Below are positions 45,974 to 55,370 of a DNA stretch of 64,000 nucleotides, one piece after another. Location: assembly GCF_041429795.1 (NCBI RefSeq), contig NZ_CP163424.1:1862001-1926000 (forward strand). Reading direction: 5' to 3'. Source of the DNA: Algimonas porphyrae. GTDB taxonomy: Bacteria > Pseudomonadota > Alphaproteobacteria > Caulobacterales > Maricaulaceae. The notes beneath the pieces are model-generated. The model did no database searches. It was not told where the DNA came from and was given only the letters and a program-made list of their open reading frames with translations. Position 1 is the first letter of the stretch; the number at the start of each line of letters is the position of its first letter. Position numbers and translations under genes: made by a program.

Positions 45974-46534
45974 ATGCGAGCGAAGACGACACGCGCATTC
46001 AGAACCATCAGCGAAGCGGGCGAAGAGCTCGGGTTGCAGCCGCATGTCTTGCGGTTCTGGGAAAGCAAGTTCTCCGACATCAAACCGATCAAGCGGGGCG
46101 GCGGACGACGTTTCTACCGTCCCGAAGACATCGAATTCATTCGCGGGATTAAAACCCTGCTTCACGATGAGAAGCATCCGATCAAGGATGTTCAGAAACT
46201 GATCGCGAAGAGCGGCGCTGCGCGCATCATCAATCTGGGGCGCTCCGTGGAACAGGCTTCGCGGGATCGCGATCTCTCAGATACGACTCTCGTCCCGGAC
46301 CGGATCGACAAGGCGCAGCCGCAACCCGATCCGGTGGAAACAATCGTCAATCCCATAGCCGAACCCCGCGAATCCGATCCCGAACCAAGCGTTGCTGACA
46401 TCGCAGCCGATACGCAGCCGGCCCCGATCGCGCCCGAGCCAGCCCCTGCTATAGATGTTTCCGGGCTTCAGGACGCCTTGTCGCGCCTGGAAACGCTCAG
46501 AGAAAGCTGGAACGACTTCGATAAGGCCGGATAG
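45974..46534 (+). CDS. MerR-family transcriptional regulator
   Basis: 186 residues. N-terminal winged helix-turn-helix: [23 protein letters not shown], then [16 protein letters not shown]. The C-terminal half is an acidic, Pro-rich stretch ending in a short helix, with no cysteine metal site. The group that follows ihfA is conserved in alphaproteobacteria but its target is not generally known. Confidence 0.88.
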   Translation: MRAKTTRAFRTISEAGEELGLQPHVLRFWESKFSDIKPIKRGGGRRFYRPEDIEFIRGIKTLLHDEKHPIKDVQKLIAKSGAARIINLGRSVEQASRDRDLSDTTLVPDRIDKAQPQPDPVETIVNPIAEPRESDPEPSVADIAADTQPAPIAPEPAPAIDVSGLQDALSRLETLRESWNDFDKAG

Positions 46535-46598
46535 CGACCGCGTTTGCTGTCTTGCGGCCTGCCTTTGACGCGACTATAGCCCGCGCGCACAAGTGGCG

Positions 46599-46675
46599 CG
46601 GAGTATGGCGCAGTCCGGTAGCGCACACGCCTGGGGGGCGTGGGGTCGCAGGTTCGAATCCTGCTACTCCGACCA
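46599..46675 (+). tRNA. tRNA-Pro (anticodon GGG)
   Basis: 77-nt cloverleaf with encoded CCA. Acceptor CGGAGTA pairs with TACTCCG, the D arm is GCGC AGTCCGGTA GCGC, the anticodon loop CTGGGGG between CACGC and GCGTG gives anticodon GGG, and the T arm is GCAGG TTCGAAT CCTGC. Reads CCC and CCU codons. Confidence 0.97.
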
Positions 46676-46737
46676 CTTGTCTTTTCGCGCTGCCTTTGTC
46701 GCAGCGCTTTCGCCGACCGAGGGACTATACTCCCAGC

Positions 46738-47763
46738 ATGGCTATTTCCTTCGACAAGCAAGTTCCGCGCTGGGTCACCGGATGGCTGGCCTTCATGGTC
46801 CTGCTAGTTACGGCGATGATCATTGTCGGTGGGGCGACACGTCTGACCAATTCTGGACTGTCAATTACAGAATGGGCTCCGATCACGGGTGCCTTGCCGC
46901 CGCTGACACAGGCGGACTGGATTGCCGAGTTCGAGCGCTACAAGCTGATCCCCGAATTCGAGGCCGAGCATCCGGATATGGATCTGCAAGGGTTCAAATT
47001 CATTTATTTCTGGGAATGGGCACATCGCCAGCTGGGCCGCATCATCGGTTTGGTTTTTGCTCTGCCGTTGCTGATTCTGACATTGCAGCGCAAGCTCCCG
47101 GCAGGGCGGGGGGTCTGGCTTTATGGAATCCTGATCCTGATCGGCATTCAGGGTGCGATCGGATGGTGGATGGTGCATTCAGGACTGCAGGAGGGCATGG
47201 TCGCTGTCAGCCAGTATCGTCTCGCCATTCATCTCGGCATGGCGTTCATCATCCTGGGACTGCTGCTCTGGATGTTGATCGAAGCCTGGCGTGGGTGGAA
47301 CCGAACGGTCAGTGCCCCGCGAGGCTGGTTGCCACCATTGCTGCTCGTGCTGATCTACGTACAGATCATGGCCGGGGCTTTCGTTGCCGGAACGGATAGT
47401 GGCAAGACCTATAATAGCTGGCCTCTGATGGACGGCGATGTCGTCCCGTCCGGTTACTGGATACAGTCCCCTTTCTGGCGCAATATTTTCGAAAACCCGG
47501 CGGCAATCCAGTTCAATCACCGGATGCTGGCCTATATCATTCTTGTTCTGTTTTTCGCGGTGCTGTTTCGCTATCGCCGCAGCCGGGTCATGCGACTACC
47601 GCTTTTCATGCTGGGGCTGTGCCTCATTTGGCAGGTCGGGCTTGGTATCTGGACGCTTCTCGCTGTTGCCCCGCTTAATCTGGCGCTTCTGCATCAATTC
47701 AGTTCGATCATTGTCTTTATCGTGGCTGTGTGGATGCTATCACGCTGGAAAAAGATACGGTAA
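46738..47763 (+). CDS. ctaA: Heme A synthase (COX15/CtaA)
   Basis: 341 residues from the ATG at 46738, downstream of the tRNA; the longer frame that overlaps the tRNA is rejected. Eight membrane segments with the heme-ligand histidines in EWAHRQLGR, YRLAIHLGMAF, FNHRMLAY and LLHQFSSI. Oxidises heme O to heme A for cytochrome oxidase. The EWAPITGALPPL loop is typical of the proteobacterial/mitochondrial type. Confidence 0.95.
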   Translation: MAISFDKQVPRWVTGWLAFMVLLVTAMIIVGGATRLTNSGLSITEWAPITGALPPLTQADWIAEFERYKLIPEFEAEHPDMDLQGFKFIYFWEWAHRQLGRIIGLVFALPLLILTLQRKLPAGRGVWLYGILILIGIQGAIGWWMVHSGLQEGMVAVSQYRLAIHLGMAFIILGLLLWMLIEAWRGWNRTVSAPRGWLPPLLLVLIYVQIMAGAFVAGTDSGKTYNSWPLMDGDVVPSGYWIQSPFWRNIFENPAAIQFNHRMLAYIILVLFFAVLFRYRRSRVMRLPLFMLGLCLIWQVGLGIWTLLAVAPLNLALLHQFSSIIVFIVAVWMLSRWKKIR

Positions 47764-47812
47764 TTATATACCTTTTTACTAAATCATTGTTTTTTATTGG
47801 CTTTCTTGGGCG

Positions 47813-47826
47813 TAAGCGTGCGCTTA
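47813..47826. promoter_or_regulatory. Inverted repeat just upstream of the rplM promoter
   Basis: TAAGCG TG CGCTTA is a perfect inverted repeat ending 4 bp before the predicted -35 box of the ribosomal-protein operon, a position suited to a regulator or part of an upstream activating site. Role inferred. Confidence 0.4.
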
Positions 47827-47830
47827 AGTC

Positions 47831-47859
47831 TTGACGCTCTGTCACGCGGTCCGTATTGG
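47831..47859 (+). promoter_or_regulatory. Predicted sigma-70 promoter of rplM-rpsI
   Basis: -35 TTGACG (47831-47836), 17-bp spacer, -10 TATTGG (47854-47859). The -35 matches the consensus well, the -10 only partly. It lies about 75 bp upstream of the rplM ATG and after a T-rich region, as expected for a ribosomal-protein operon. Confidence 0.5.
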
Positions 47860-47933
47860 GCACCAACCTTAATCCCAAGGTCCGCCGAACAGCGGGCCTT
47901 TCGTCATTTTCACCTTTTACTTTCGGGGACGAA

Positions 47934-48404
47934 ATGAAAACCACCAAATTCCTGAAGACGGCGGAGGTCGAAAAGACCTGGATCGTCGTCGATGCAGAGG
48001 ACGCCGTCGTCGGTCGCCTCGCATCCTTCGTTGCCATGCGTCTGCGTGGCAAGCACCGTCCGGACTACACGCCGCATATCGATTGTGGCGACAATGTCAT
48101 TATCATCAATGCTGATAAGGTGCGGTTCACCGGCAACAAGCTGACGGACAAGAAATATTACCGCCACACGGGTCATCCCGGCGGTCTGAAAGAAACGACA
48201 CCGGCTAAAGTGCTCGGCGGCCGTTTCCCGGATCGTGTCATGCGCAAAGCTGTTCAGCGCATGCTGCCAAAAGAATCACCGCTGGCCCGCCAGCAACTGT
48301 CCAATCTGCGTGTCTATGCAGGGTCGGATCATCCGCATTCCGCACAGAACCCCGTTACGGTCGATTTCAAATCGGCCAACCGCAAGAACGTCAAGGGAGC
48401 CTAA
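47934..48404 (+). CDS. rplM: 50S ribosomal protein L13
   Basis: 156 residues from the ATG at 47934 (GGGGACGAA upstream); a GTG or TTG 26 codons earlier lies in the promoter. Typical L13 sequence: [49 protein letters not shown] and [19 protein letters not shown] in pieces. Usual partner rpsI follows 3 bp later. Confidence 0.97.
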   Translation: MKTTKFLKTAEVEKTWIVVDAEDAVVGRLASFVAMRLRGKHRPDYTPHIDCGDNVIIINADKVRFTGNKLTDKKYYRHTGHPGGLKETTPAKVLGGRFPDRVMRKAVQRMLPKESPLARQQLSNLRVYAGSDHPHSAQNPVTVDFKSANRKNVKGA

Positions 48405-48407
48405 CCC

Positions 48408-48908
48408 ATGGCCGAAGAACAAGTCGCAACCTCTCTCGAGGACCTGAAATCCGTCATGGACGGCACCGCTGTTGCACCCACCGCAGACGATGCGCCGCTG
48501 CCTGAGCCCAAGATCGATGACCATGGTCGTTCCTATGCGACCGGTAAGCGGAAGAATTCCATTGCCCGTGTCTGGATCAAGCCGGGGTCCGGCAAGATCA
48601 CGATCAATGGTCGCGATCAGGAAGTCTATTTCGCCCGCCCCGTTCTGCGCCTCATCATTGCGCAAGCCTTTCAGGTCGCAGACCGCGTCGACAGCTATGA
48701 TGTGACGGCGACAGTCAAGGGCGGTGGCCTCTCCGGTCAGGCCGGTGCAGTTCGTCATGGCATCACCAAGGCGCTGACATACTACGAGCCCGCTCTGCGT
48801 CGTCCGTTGAAAGCTGCCGGCTTTATCACGCGCGACTCACGTGTCGTCGAGCGTAAGAAGTATGGTAAGGCGAAAGCCCGTAAGAGCTTCCAGTTCTCGA
48901 AGCGCTAA
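48408..48908 (+). CDS. rpsI: 30S ribosomal protein S9
   Basis: 166 residues: an acidic N-terminal extension (about 40 residues), common in alphaproteobacteria, then the S9 fold [20 protein letters not shown] and the basic tail [23 protein letters not shown] in pieces, which reaches the P site of the ribosome. The terminator follows. Confidence 0.97.
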   Translation: MAEEQVATSLEDLKSVMDGTAVAPTADDAPLPEPKIDDHGRSYATGKRKNSIARVWIKPGSGKITINGRDQEVYFARPVLRLIIAQAFQVADRVDSYDVTATVKGGGLSGQAGAVRHGITKALTYYEPALRRPLKAAGFITRDSRVVERKKYGKAKARKSFQFSKR

Positions 48909-48938
48909 ACCAACACATAGCTTTCAAGGTTATGTCTC

Positions 48939-48970
48939 AAGGCGCTTCGGTTTTCCGTGGCGCCTTTTTT
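48939..48970 (+). terminator. Rho-independent terminator after rpsI
   Basis: Arms AGGCGC...GCGCCT with an inner CGG/CCG pair around a TTTT loop, followed by six T residues (48965-48970). It lies 30 bp after the rpsI stop and just before argC. Confidence 0.85.
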
Positions 48971-48984
48971 CTTTGGGGCAATAG

Positions 48985-50019
48985 ATGAAAAACGCAGCGA
49001 TTTTCGGAGCCAGCGGGTACACAGGGGCTGAGGCTGTCCGGCTGTTGCTCGAACACCCCCAGATCCGCATCAAGGCCCTGTCGGCCAACAGCCGCGCAGG
49101 CGAGGCCTATGCGTCTGTCTACCCCCATTTCTCGGGGCAGGATCTGCCGGAGACTCGCCGAATCAGCGACATCGATCTGAATGATATCGACGTCGTCTTT
49201 TCCTGCCTGCCGCACTCGACGGGCCAGAATGCGATCGCAGCAGCGCTGGAGTCGGTCGAAACCGTGATCGACGTCTCCGCTGATTTCAGACTGTCTGACG
49301 GCCAGGCTTTCGAGCGGGTCTACGGTACCCCGCATCAGCATCCGCACCTGCTATCCGGACGCGTTTACGGTCTGACAGAATTTGCGCGCGACGCATTGCC
49401 CGGCGCTAGACTGGTCGCATGTCCGGGGTGCTATCCTACCTGCACATTGCTGGCTCTCCTGCCAGGCATCGAAGCGGGATTGATCGCGGACCGGCATATT
49501 GTGGTCGATTCCAAGACAGGCGTGACGGGGGCGGGGCGCAAGGCAACACTGGGTCTGCACTTTTCCGAACTGTCGGACGGGTCGCACGCTTACGGCATTG
49601 GAAACCATCGACATGCCCCTGAAATCGAACAGGAGTTACGCGAGCGCGATCATTGCTCATCGATCAGTTTCACGCCGCATCTTGTCCCGATGAACCGGGG
49701 TATGATCTCGACGTGCTATGTCGAACTGACGCCCGGCACGACACTCGAAACCCTTAGAGATAGCTATGCAAATCGCTATTACGCGGATCCTTTCGTACAG
49801 GTCGCGACCGATGACAGCGTGCCGCAAAGCCGTCACGTGCGCGGGACAAATCTTGCACGGATCGGTATCTACCCAGACCGGGTCGAGGGTCGCGCCATTA
49901 TCGTTTCCGTCATCGATAATCTTGTGAAAGGGTCCAGCGGACAGGCCTTGCAAAACTATAATCTGACGCAGGGATGGGACGAGACTTTGGGATTAAGTGC
50001 AACCGCGCTTTTCCCATGA
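48985..50019 (+). CDS. argC: N-acetyl-gamma-glutamyl-phosphate reductase
   Basis: 344 residues. Third step of arginine synthesis. NADP fold AIFGASGYTGAEAVRLL, catalytic cysteine in ACPGCYPTC, and the H-bond motif HRHAPEIEQEL. Start ATG at 48985, directly after the rpsI terminator, so it must use its own promoter close to or within that region. Confidence 0.96.
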   Translation: MKNAAIFGASGYTGAEAVRLLLEHPQIRIKALSANSRAGEAYASVYPHFSGQDLPETRRISDIDLNDIDVVFSCLPHSTGQNAIAAALESVETVIDVSADFRLSDGQAFERVYGTPHQHPHLLSGRVYGLTEFARDALPGARLVACPGCYPTCTLLALLPGIEAGLIADRHIVVDSKTGVTGAGRKATLGLHFSELSDGSHAYGIGNHRHAPEIEQELRERDHCSSISFTPHLVPMNRGMISTCYVELTPGTTLETLRDSYANRYYADPFVQVATDDSVPQSRHVRGTNLARIGIYPDRVEGRAIIVSVIDNLVKGSSGQALQNYNLTQGWDETLGLSATALFP

Positions 50020-50070
50020 TCTATGCCAAGTTTCACATGACCTTCGCCCTAATCTTGCTAGTCTAGACAA

Positions 50071-50412
50071 ATGACGAATTTACGCCTCATCCTTCTCCTA
50101 TCGGCTACTGCCGCCTTGTCGGCTTGCGCCAGTGTCGATCTGCCATCACTCGAATTTATGGGGCAGTCCGACTTCTCAGACGAAATCAAGGCGCTGGATC
50201 CGGATTATCCGTCGCTGGATGAAACCCCGGACCTCCCTGCCGGCGTTCGCAGCGGAGCGGAGTGGGATCAGGATGCGCGTGAGATGGAAGCACTTTTCGA
50301 TGCGTTCGATGCGCCAGAAGACGGCGAAGCCATGACCGAAGACGAATTTAACGCCGCTTTCGACGCTGCTCAGACGGAGGCCAAGGCTTACCAGAGGGAT
50401 GATCCGTCATGA
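50071..50412 (+). CDS. Small acidic lipoprotein
   Basis: 113 residues. Signal LRLILLLSATAALSAC with lipobox LSAC (Cys19). The mature part is very acidic (Asp/Glu-rich) and probably unstructured. No family recognised. Its stop overlaps the aminotransferase start (ATGA). Confidence 0.7.
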   Translation: MTNLRLILLLSATAALSACASVDLPSLEFMGQSDFSDEIKALDPDYPSLDETPDLPAGVRSGAEWDQDAREMEALFDAFDAPEDGEAMTEDEFNAAFDAAQTEAKAYQRDDPS

Positions 50413-51626
50413 ACTGGCCTGTTCCAGATCGAACCTTCAGGGAGGAATTCTACCGCATCCAGCGTTTACCGCCTTATGTATTTGCCGATGTCAACAAGTT
50501 GAAGGCCGAACTCCGCGCCGAGGGGGCCGATATTATCGATTTCGGTTTCGGCAACCCTGACCTGCCGACGCCTCCCCACGTTATAGACAAGATGATTGAG
50601 GCCGTTCAGAAACCGCGTGTCACCGGCTATTCGGCCTCGCGTGGCATTAAGGGTCTGCGTGAGGCCTGCGGTCGTTATTATGACCGCCGATTTGGCGTTG
50701 ACCTGGATCCAGAAACGGAAATTATTGCCACCATCGGCTCCAAGGAAGGCTTTGCCAATCTGGCGCAGGCGATCACGGCGCCGGGCGATGTGATCTACGC
50801 GCCCGATCCGTCCTATCCGCTGCATGCCTACGGCTTCATCATTGCCGGAGCGGTAATTCAGGGCATTCCGGCTATCACTGCCGAGGAGTATCTGGCGGGC
50901 GTGAAACAGGCGCTGGCGGACGCGGATAAGCCGCCGCTGGCGATCGTGGTGTGCTTTCCTTCCAACCCGACGGGCCACACATGTGATCTGGCATTTCTGG
51001 AAGAAATCGTGGCGATCGCAAAAGCCAATGATATCATCATCCTGTCGGATCTCGCCTATTCGGAGATCTATTTCGGCGATCCGCCGCGCTCGATCTTCGA
51101 AGTGCCGGGGGCCTGGGATATTCTGGCTGTAGAGACGATCTCCCTGTCCAAGACCTATTCGATGGCAGGCTGGCGGATGGGCTTCGCCGTCGGGCATGAG
51201 CGGCTGATCGCGGCGCTGACGCGGGTCAAGTCCTATCTCGACTACGGGGCCTTCACACCCATTCAGGTCGCGGCATGCGCGGCGCTGGACGGGCCGCAGG
51301 AACCGGTCGCGGAGGCGCGCGCGACCTACAAGGCGCGGCGCGATGTGATGGTAGAGAGCTTCGCGCGGGCGGGGTGGGAGGTTCCGTCGCCCGATGCCTC
51401 CATGTTCGCGTGGGTTCCGCTGCCGGATGCCTATAAGGAGATGGGATCACTGAAATTTTCTAAATATCTGATGCGCAATGCCTCGGTCGCGGTCTCTCCC
51501 GGCAATGGTTTCGGCGAGAATGGCGAGGGCTATGTGCGGATTGCGCTGGTCGAGAACGAGCAACGTATTCGTCAGGCGGCGCGCAACATCAAACAGATGA
51601 TGATACGCGACGGCGTCGGCGCGTAA
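50409..51626 (+). CDS. alaC: Aminotransferase class I/II, AlaC / LL-DAP aminotransferase-like
   Basis: 405 residues. PLP-lysine in SLSKTYSMAGWRMGFAVG, with NPDLPTPP and the phosphate-binding RVKSYLDYGAF in place. Closest by character to AlaC, alanine or LL-diaminopimelate aminotransferase. In several alphaproteobacteria, a homoserine dehydrogenase gene follows it before glpX; here glpX follows at once after 88 bp. Confidence 0.85.
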   Translation: MNWPVPDRTFREEFYRIQRLPPYVFADVNKLKAELRAEGADIIDFGFGNPDLPTPPHVIDKMIEAVQKPRVTGYSASRGIKGLREACGRYYDRRFGVDLDPETEIIATIGSKEGFANLAQAITAPGDVIYAPDPSYPLHAYGFIIAGAVIQGIPAITAEEYLAGVKQALADADKPPLAIVVCFPSNPTGHTCDLAFLEEIVAIAKANDIIILSDLAYSEIYFGDPPRSIFEVPGAWDILAVETISLSKTYSMAGWRMGFAVGHERLIAALTRVKSYLDYGAFTPIQVAACAALDGPQEPVAEARATYKARRDVMVESFARAGWEVPSPDASMFAWVPLPDAYKEMGSLKFSKYLMRNASVAVSPGNGFGENGEGYVRIALVENEQRIRQAARNIKQMMIRDGVGA

Positions 51627-51714
51627 AACCTATCCTGTATTGAAAACGGAGCTGTGCTAGGGCGCAGCCGGAATCGGCTATCGAACTACAGGGAATTCTG
51701 AAGGGATCAGAGGG

Positions 51715-52677
51715 ATGAGCGTCACAGGCTTTAATGCAGGGCTAGCCGTTCAGGCCGCGCTGGTCACGGAACAGGCGGCCATCGCGGCATCAACAATGGT
51801 CGGGCGGGGCCGGGAAAAGGCGGCCGACCAGAAAGCTGTCGATGCTATGCGGACAGGACTGAATGCACTGGATATTCAAGGTCGTATCGTAATTGGTGAA
51901 GGGGAACGCGACGAGGCACCAATGCTCTATATCGGCGAGGAGGTCGGTACAGGTGAGGGACCGGCGATCGATATTGCTCTCGATCCGCTCGAAGGCACGA
52001 CACTCACCGCCAAGGCCATGGCCAATGCGCTGGCCGTCATGGCTTTCGCGCCGCGGGGCGGGTTATTGTTTGCGCCAGATGTCTATATGGACAAGATTGC
52101 GATCGGCCCCGGCTTCGATCCGGGGATCATCAATATCGAAGACAGCGCTGCAGATAATGTAAAACGTCTAGCCAGCGCTAAAGGCGTGGCCCCATCAGAA
52201 ATCACGGTCTGCGTTCTCGACCGGTCCCGGCATGCAAATATCATCGAAAGCCTGCGCGATATCGACGCCCGCGTTCGTTTGATTACGGACGGCGATGTTC
52301 AGGGTGTCATCAGCACGACCGACCCGGATACGCAGACCGACATGTATATCGGTCAGGGCGGGGCACCGGAAGGTGTTCTGGCTGCAGCGGCGCTCCGTTG
52401 TATCGGTGGACAGATGCAGGGACGCCTGCATTTTCGCAATGATGACGAGATCGGACGCGCACGCCGGGTCGGCATTGATGATCTGGACGCCATCTATGAT
52501 CTGGAAGGGCTGGCATCCGGGCCAACGATCTTCGCTGCGACTGGTGTCACGCAAGGGTCTCTGCTGGACGGCGTGAAGATCAAGAATGGGCGGGCGCATA
52601 CGCACACGCTGGTAATGAACTCCGTCGACAATGCCGTTCAGCGCCTCCGCTCGTCACGCCCCTATATGGCGGGATGA
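51715..52677 (+). CDS. glpX: Class II fructose-1,6-bisphosphatase GlpX
   Basis: 320 residues. Dephosphorylates fructose 1,6-bisphosphate in gluconeogenesis. Metal-binding IVIGEGERDEAPM and DPLEGTTLTAKAMANA are diagnostic of the lithium-sensitive GlpX group. AGGGATGAG gives the start. The stop overlaps the recJ start (ATGA). Confidence 0.95.
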   Translation: MSVTGFNAGLAVQAALVTEQAAIAASTMVGRGREKAADQKAVDAMRTGLNALDIQGRIVIGEGERDEAPMLYIGEEVGTGEGPAIDIALDPLEGTTLTAKAMANALAVMAFAPRGGLLFAPDVYMDKIAIGPGFDPGIINIEDSAADNVKRLASAKGVAPSEITVCVLDRSRHANIIESLRDIDARVRLITDGDVQGVISTTDPDTQTDMYIGQGGAPEGVLAAAALRCIGGQMQGRLHFRNDDEIGRARRVGIDDLDAIYDLEGLASGPTIFAATGVTQGSLLDGVKIKNGRAHTHTLVMNSVDNAVQRLRSSRPYMAG

Positions 52678-54440
52678 CCTCTCAGCACGCTCAGCCAGCC
52701 GTGCTCGGAGTCGAACGCTCCGAGCGCGGACGGAAATGGGTCCCGCGCGCAGAGGATGCCGCCGTTACGGCTTTGCAGCAGCAGGCCGGGTTGGATCGGA
52801 TCCAGGCCAGCTTGCTGGCGGGTCGCCATGTCACGCCCGAGAAGGCTGCGGGTTTTCTCGAACCAATGTTAAAAGCGGATCTGCCTGATCCGTCATCCAT
52901 GGCGGGAATGGATCAGGCCGTCTCGACGATCCTTGATGCGATGGAAGCACGGAAGACCATCGTCCTGTTTTCCGATTATGACGTCGATGGCGGCACATCT
53001 GCGGCACAGATGATCCGGTGGGGACGCGGGCTGGGCTTTGATTTCGGCCTGCATGTCCCCGACCGTATTCGTGATGGCTATGGGCCATCCCGTCAGGCCT
53101 TTGAAAAACTCAAAGCGGATGGTGCAGAACTTGTCGTGACACTGGATTGCGGCGCCGCGGCGCATGATGCTTTGCACGGGGCCGCCGAGATCGATCTTCC
53201 TGTCGTCGTCATCGACCATCACTTGATGGACGGACTTCCTCCTGCCGAGGCGATCGTCAACCCGAATCGCCCTGACGACCAGAGCGGGCTGGGCCATCTG
53301 GCAGCAGCGGGCGTGACCTTCCTGTTGATTGTCGCGCTCAACCGTGCGGCAAAGCAGCGTGGGATGACTCCCGCACTCGATATCCGCGAATTGCTCGGAC
53401 TAGCCGCCTTCGGCACAGTCTGCGATGTCGTTCCGATGGTCGGGTTGAACCGGACCATCGTAAAGCAAGGGCTGAAAGTCATGGACCGGCAGCGTATCGC
53501 TGGACTGAATGCGCTCTCCGCCATTGCCAACATTGCGCCACCATTTTCTTCTTACCATCTCGGTTTCGTGCTGGGTCCGCGGATCAATGCCGGCGGACGG
53601 ATCGGGAAGTCCGAAATGGGCGCGCAACTGCTGTCGACTGACGACGAATCCAAGGCACATTCGCATGCGATCGAGCTTGATCGGCTAAATCGCGAGCGGC
53701 GTGGCTTGCAGGATGATATGGTTCGTGCCGCAATCGAGCAGGCGGAGCGGCAAGATAACCGCGCTGTGATCATTGTCGCCATGGAAGGCTGGCATCCCGG
53801 CATTATCGGCATCGTCGCAGGACGTCTGAAAGACCGTTTCGAACGCCCGGCTATCGTCATCGGTATCGATGAAGAGGGAGTTGGGAAAGGGTCAGGCCGG
53901 TCGATCAAAGGCGTAGATCTCGGCACCCGCTTCACTGAGGCTTTGAAGGCCGGGTTACTGGAGGCTGGCGGCGGTCACGCCATGGCGGGTGGTCTGACAA
54001 TCTGGAAAGACCGCATTGCCGCCTTTTCGGACTGGATTGAGAGCCAACTGTCTGCAGAGGTTGCGGAAGCAAGCCAATCACCGGTCAGCAAAGTGGACGG
54101 GGTTTTATCACCTGCCGCTGTAAATCTGTCTCTGGTTGACGCCATCGAGAAAGTTGGTCCTTATGGACCGCAAAACCCATCGCCCGTTTTCATCGTGGCC
54201 GATGTAAGGGTCAGCTTCGCCAAACGGTTGCAGGGCGGACATGTGCGGTTCACCGCGCAGGACAGAGGCGGCGCATCGGTGTCCGGCATTCTCTTTCAGG
54301 GTGACGAAACGTCACTGGGGCAGACGCTTCTCGACGCCGGAGAGCGACATCTCCATTTGCTGGGTCAGGTTAAACGCAATAGCTGGCAAGGCCGGGACAG
54401 CGCCGATTTCCAGCTAAAGGATTTGGCGTGGGCCGATTAA
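52674..54440 (+). CDS. recJ: Single-stranded-DNA-specific exonuclease RecJ
   Basis: 588 residues. DHH-family phosphoesterase with FSDYDVDGGTSAAQ (motif I), DCGAA (motif II), VIDHHLMDG (DHH motif III), the DHHA1 domain (SGRSIKGVDLG, GGGHAMAGG) and an OB-like C-terminus. It degrades 5' single strands in recombination and mismatch repair. Coupled to glpX. Confidence 0.95.
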   Translation: MTSQHAQPAVLGVERSERGRKWVPRAEDAAVTALQQQAGLDRIQASLLAGRHVTPEKAAGFLEPMLKADLPDPSSMAGMDQAVSTILDAMEARKTIVLFSDYDVDGGTSAAQMIRWGRGLGFDFGLHVPDRIRDGYGPSRQAFEKLKADGAELVVTLDCGAAAHDALHGAAEIDLPVVVIDHHLMDGLPPAEAIVNPNRPDDQSGLGHLAAAGVTFLLIVALNRAAKQRGMTPALDIRELLGLAAFGTVCDVVPMVGLNRTIVKQGLKVMDRQRIAGLNALSAIANIAPPFSSYHLGFVLGPRINAGGRIGKSEMGAQLLSTDDESKAHSHAIELDRLNRERRGLQDDMVRAAIEQAERQDNRAVIIVAMEGWHPGIIGIVAGRLKDRFERPAIVIGIDEEGVGKGSGRSIKGVDLGTRFTEALKAGLLEAGGGHAMAGGLTIWKDRIAAFSDWIESQLSAEVAEASQSPVSKVDGVLSPAAVNLSLVDAIEKVGPYGPQNPSPVFIVADVRVSFAKRLQGGHVRFTAQDRGGASVSGILFQGDETSLGQTLLDAGERHLHLLGQVKRNSWQGRDSADFQLKDLAWAD

Positions 54441-54531
54441 CTGTCCGCGACTGCAAAAACACCGCCCTCTGACACGGTTTTTCGCTTGAAAGCCCAAACG
54501 CGCTTTCATATATGGCGCATCGCAACTGAGT

Positions 54532-54606
54532 GGTCCCTTCGTCTATCGGTTAGGACGCCAGGTTTTCAACCTGGAAAGAGGGGTTCGATTCCCCTAGGGA
54601 CTGCCA
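54532..54606 (+). tRNA. tRNA-Glu (anticodon TTC)
   Basis: 75 nt with encoded CCA. Acceptor GGTCCCT pairs with AGGGACT (a G-T wobble at the first pair), anticodon loop TTTTCAA between CCAGG and CCTGG gives TTC, T arm GGGGT TCGATTC around CCCCT. Reads GAA and GAG. Confidence 0.95.
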
Positions 54607-54674
54607 GTTGCTTTTCTCTTTCATGATGCGATTTTGACCTGACAGCATTGACCTGTCTGGCTAGATGCGTGTGC

Positions 54675-55142
54675 ATGACACGTTTGATCTTGCTTTTCGC
54701 CTTCATGCTTTTTGCCTCACCGGCCTTTGCGCAGACCGCGCAGGACGATGTTGTCGACTTTGGCGAGCCGCAACCGCTGTCGATCGTCACCGAAACGGCG
54801 ACTCATGACTTCATGGTGGAAGAGGCGAAAACAGCCGACCAACAGGCGCGCGGTATGATGTGGCGCGATTCCATGGGCGAGAATGACGGCATGATCTTCG
54901 AATTTGCCGAGCCCAAAGTCGCGACGATCTGGATGAAGAATACGGCGATTTCGCTCGATATCCTGTTCGTGCGGTCTAATGGCGAAATTCTGAAGATCGA
55001 ACATCTTGCACAGCCCTTCAAGGAGCGCTCTGCCAGCTCCGAAGCTGTCATCGCTGCCGTTGTCGAGCTGAAAGGTGGCCGCGCACTGGAACTGGGTATC
55101 AAGCCCGGCGATGTGGTAAAACATCCGTTTTTCGGCAGCTAA
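54675..55142 (+). CDS. DUF192 secreted protein
   Basis: 155 residues from the ATG at 54675; Sec signal LILLFAFMLFASPAFAQ. DUF192 fold pieces: AKTADQQARGMMWRDSMGEN, MIFEFAEPKVATIWMKNT, and ALELGIKPGDVVKH. Located between two tRNA genes. Periplasmic role unknown. Confidence 0.9.
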   Translation: MTRLILLFAFMLFASPAFAQTAQDDVVDFGEPQPLSIVTETATHDFMVEEAKTADQQARGMMWRDSMGENDGMIFEFAEPKVATIWMKNTAISLDILFVRSNGEILKIEHLAQPFKERSASSEAVIAAVVELKGGRALELGIKPGDVVKHPFFGS

Positions 55143-55189
55143 ACGCTTGCGTGAGCGCGTGATTTGTCTATGAGCCGCTTCGTCTGGCG

Positions 55190-55266
<77 letters not shown>

Positions 55267-55370
55267 GACATTTTCTTTTACATCCGACCTGTCAAAACGG
55301 CTGTGCCCAGTGGCACAACGTAAGTAACGGTTAATGCCTGTGGCCTAGCGTTTCTCGAAGAGGAATCGCT

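Noticed and set aside
46552-46737. N-terminal extension of ctaA through the tRNA-Pro gene
   Set aside because: The frame reads through a certain tRNA; the ATG at 46738 begins the normal heme A synthase.
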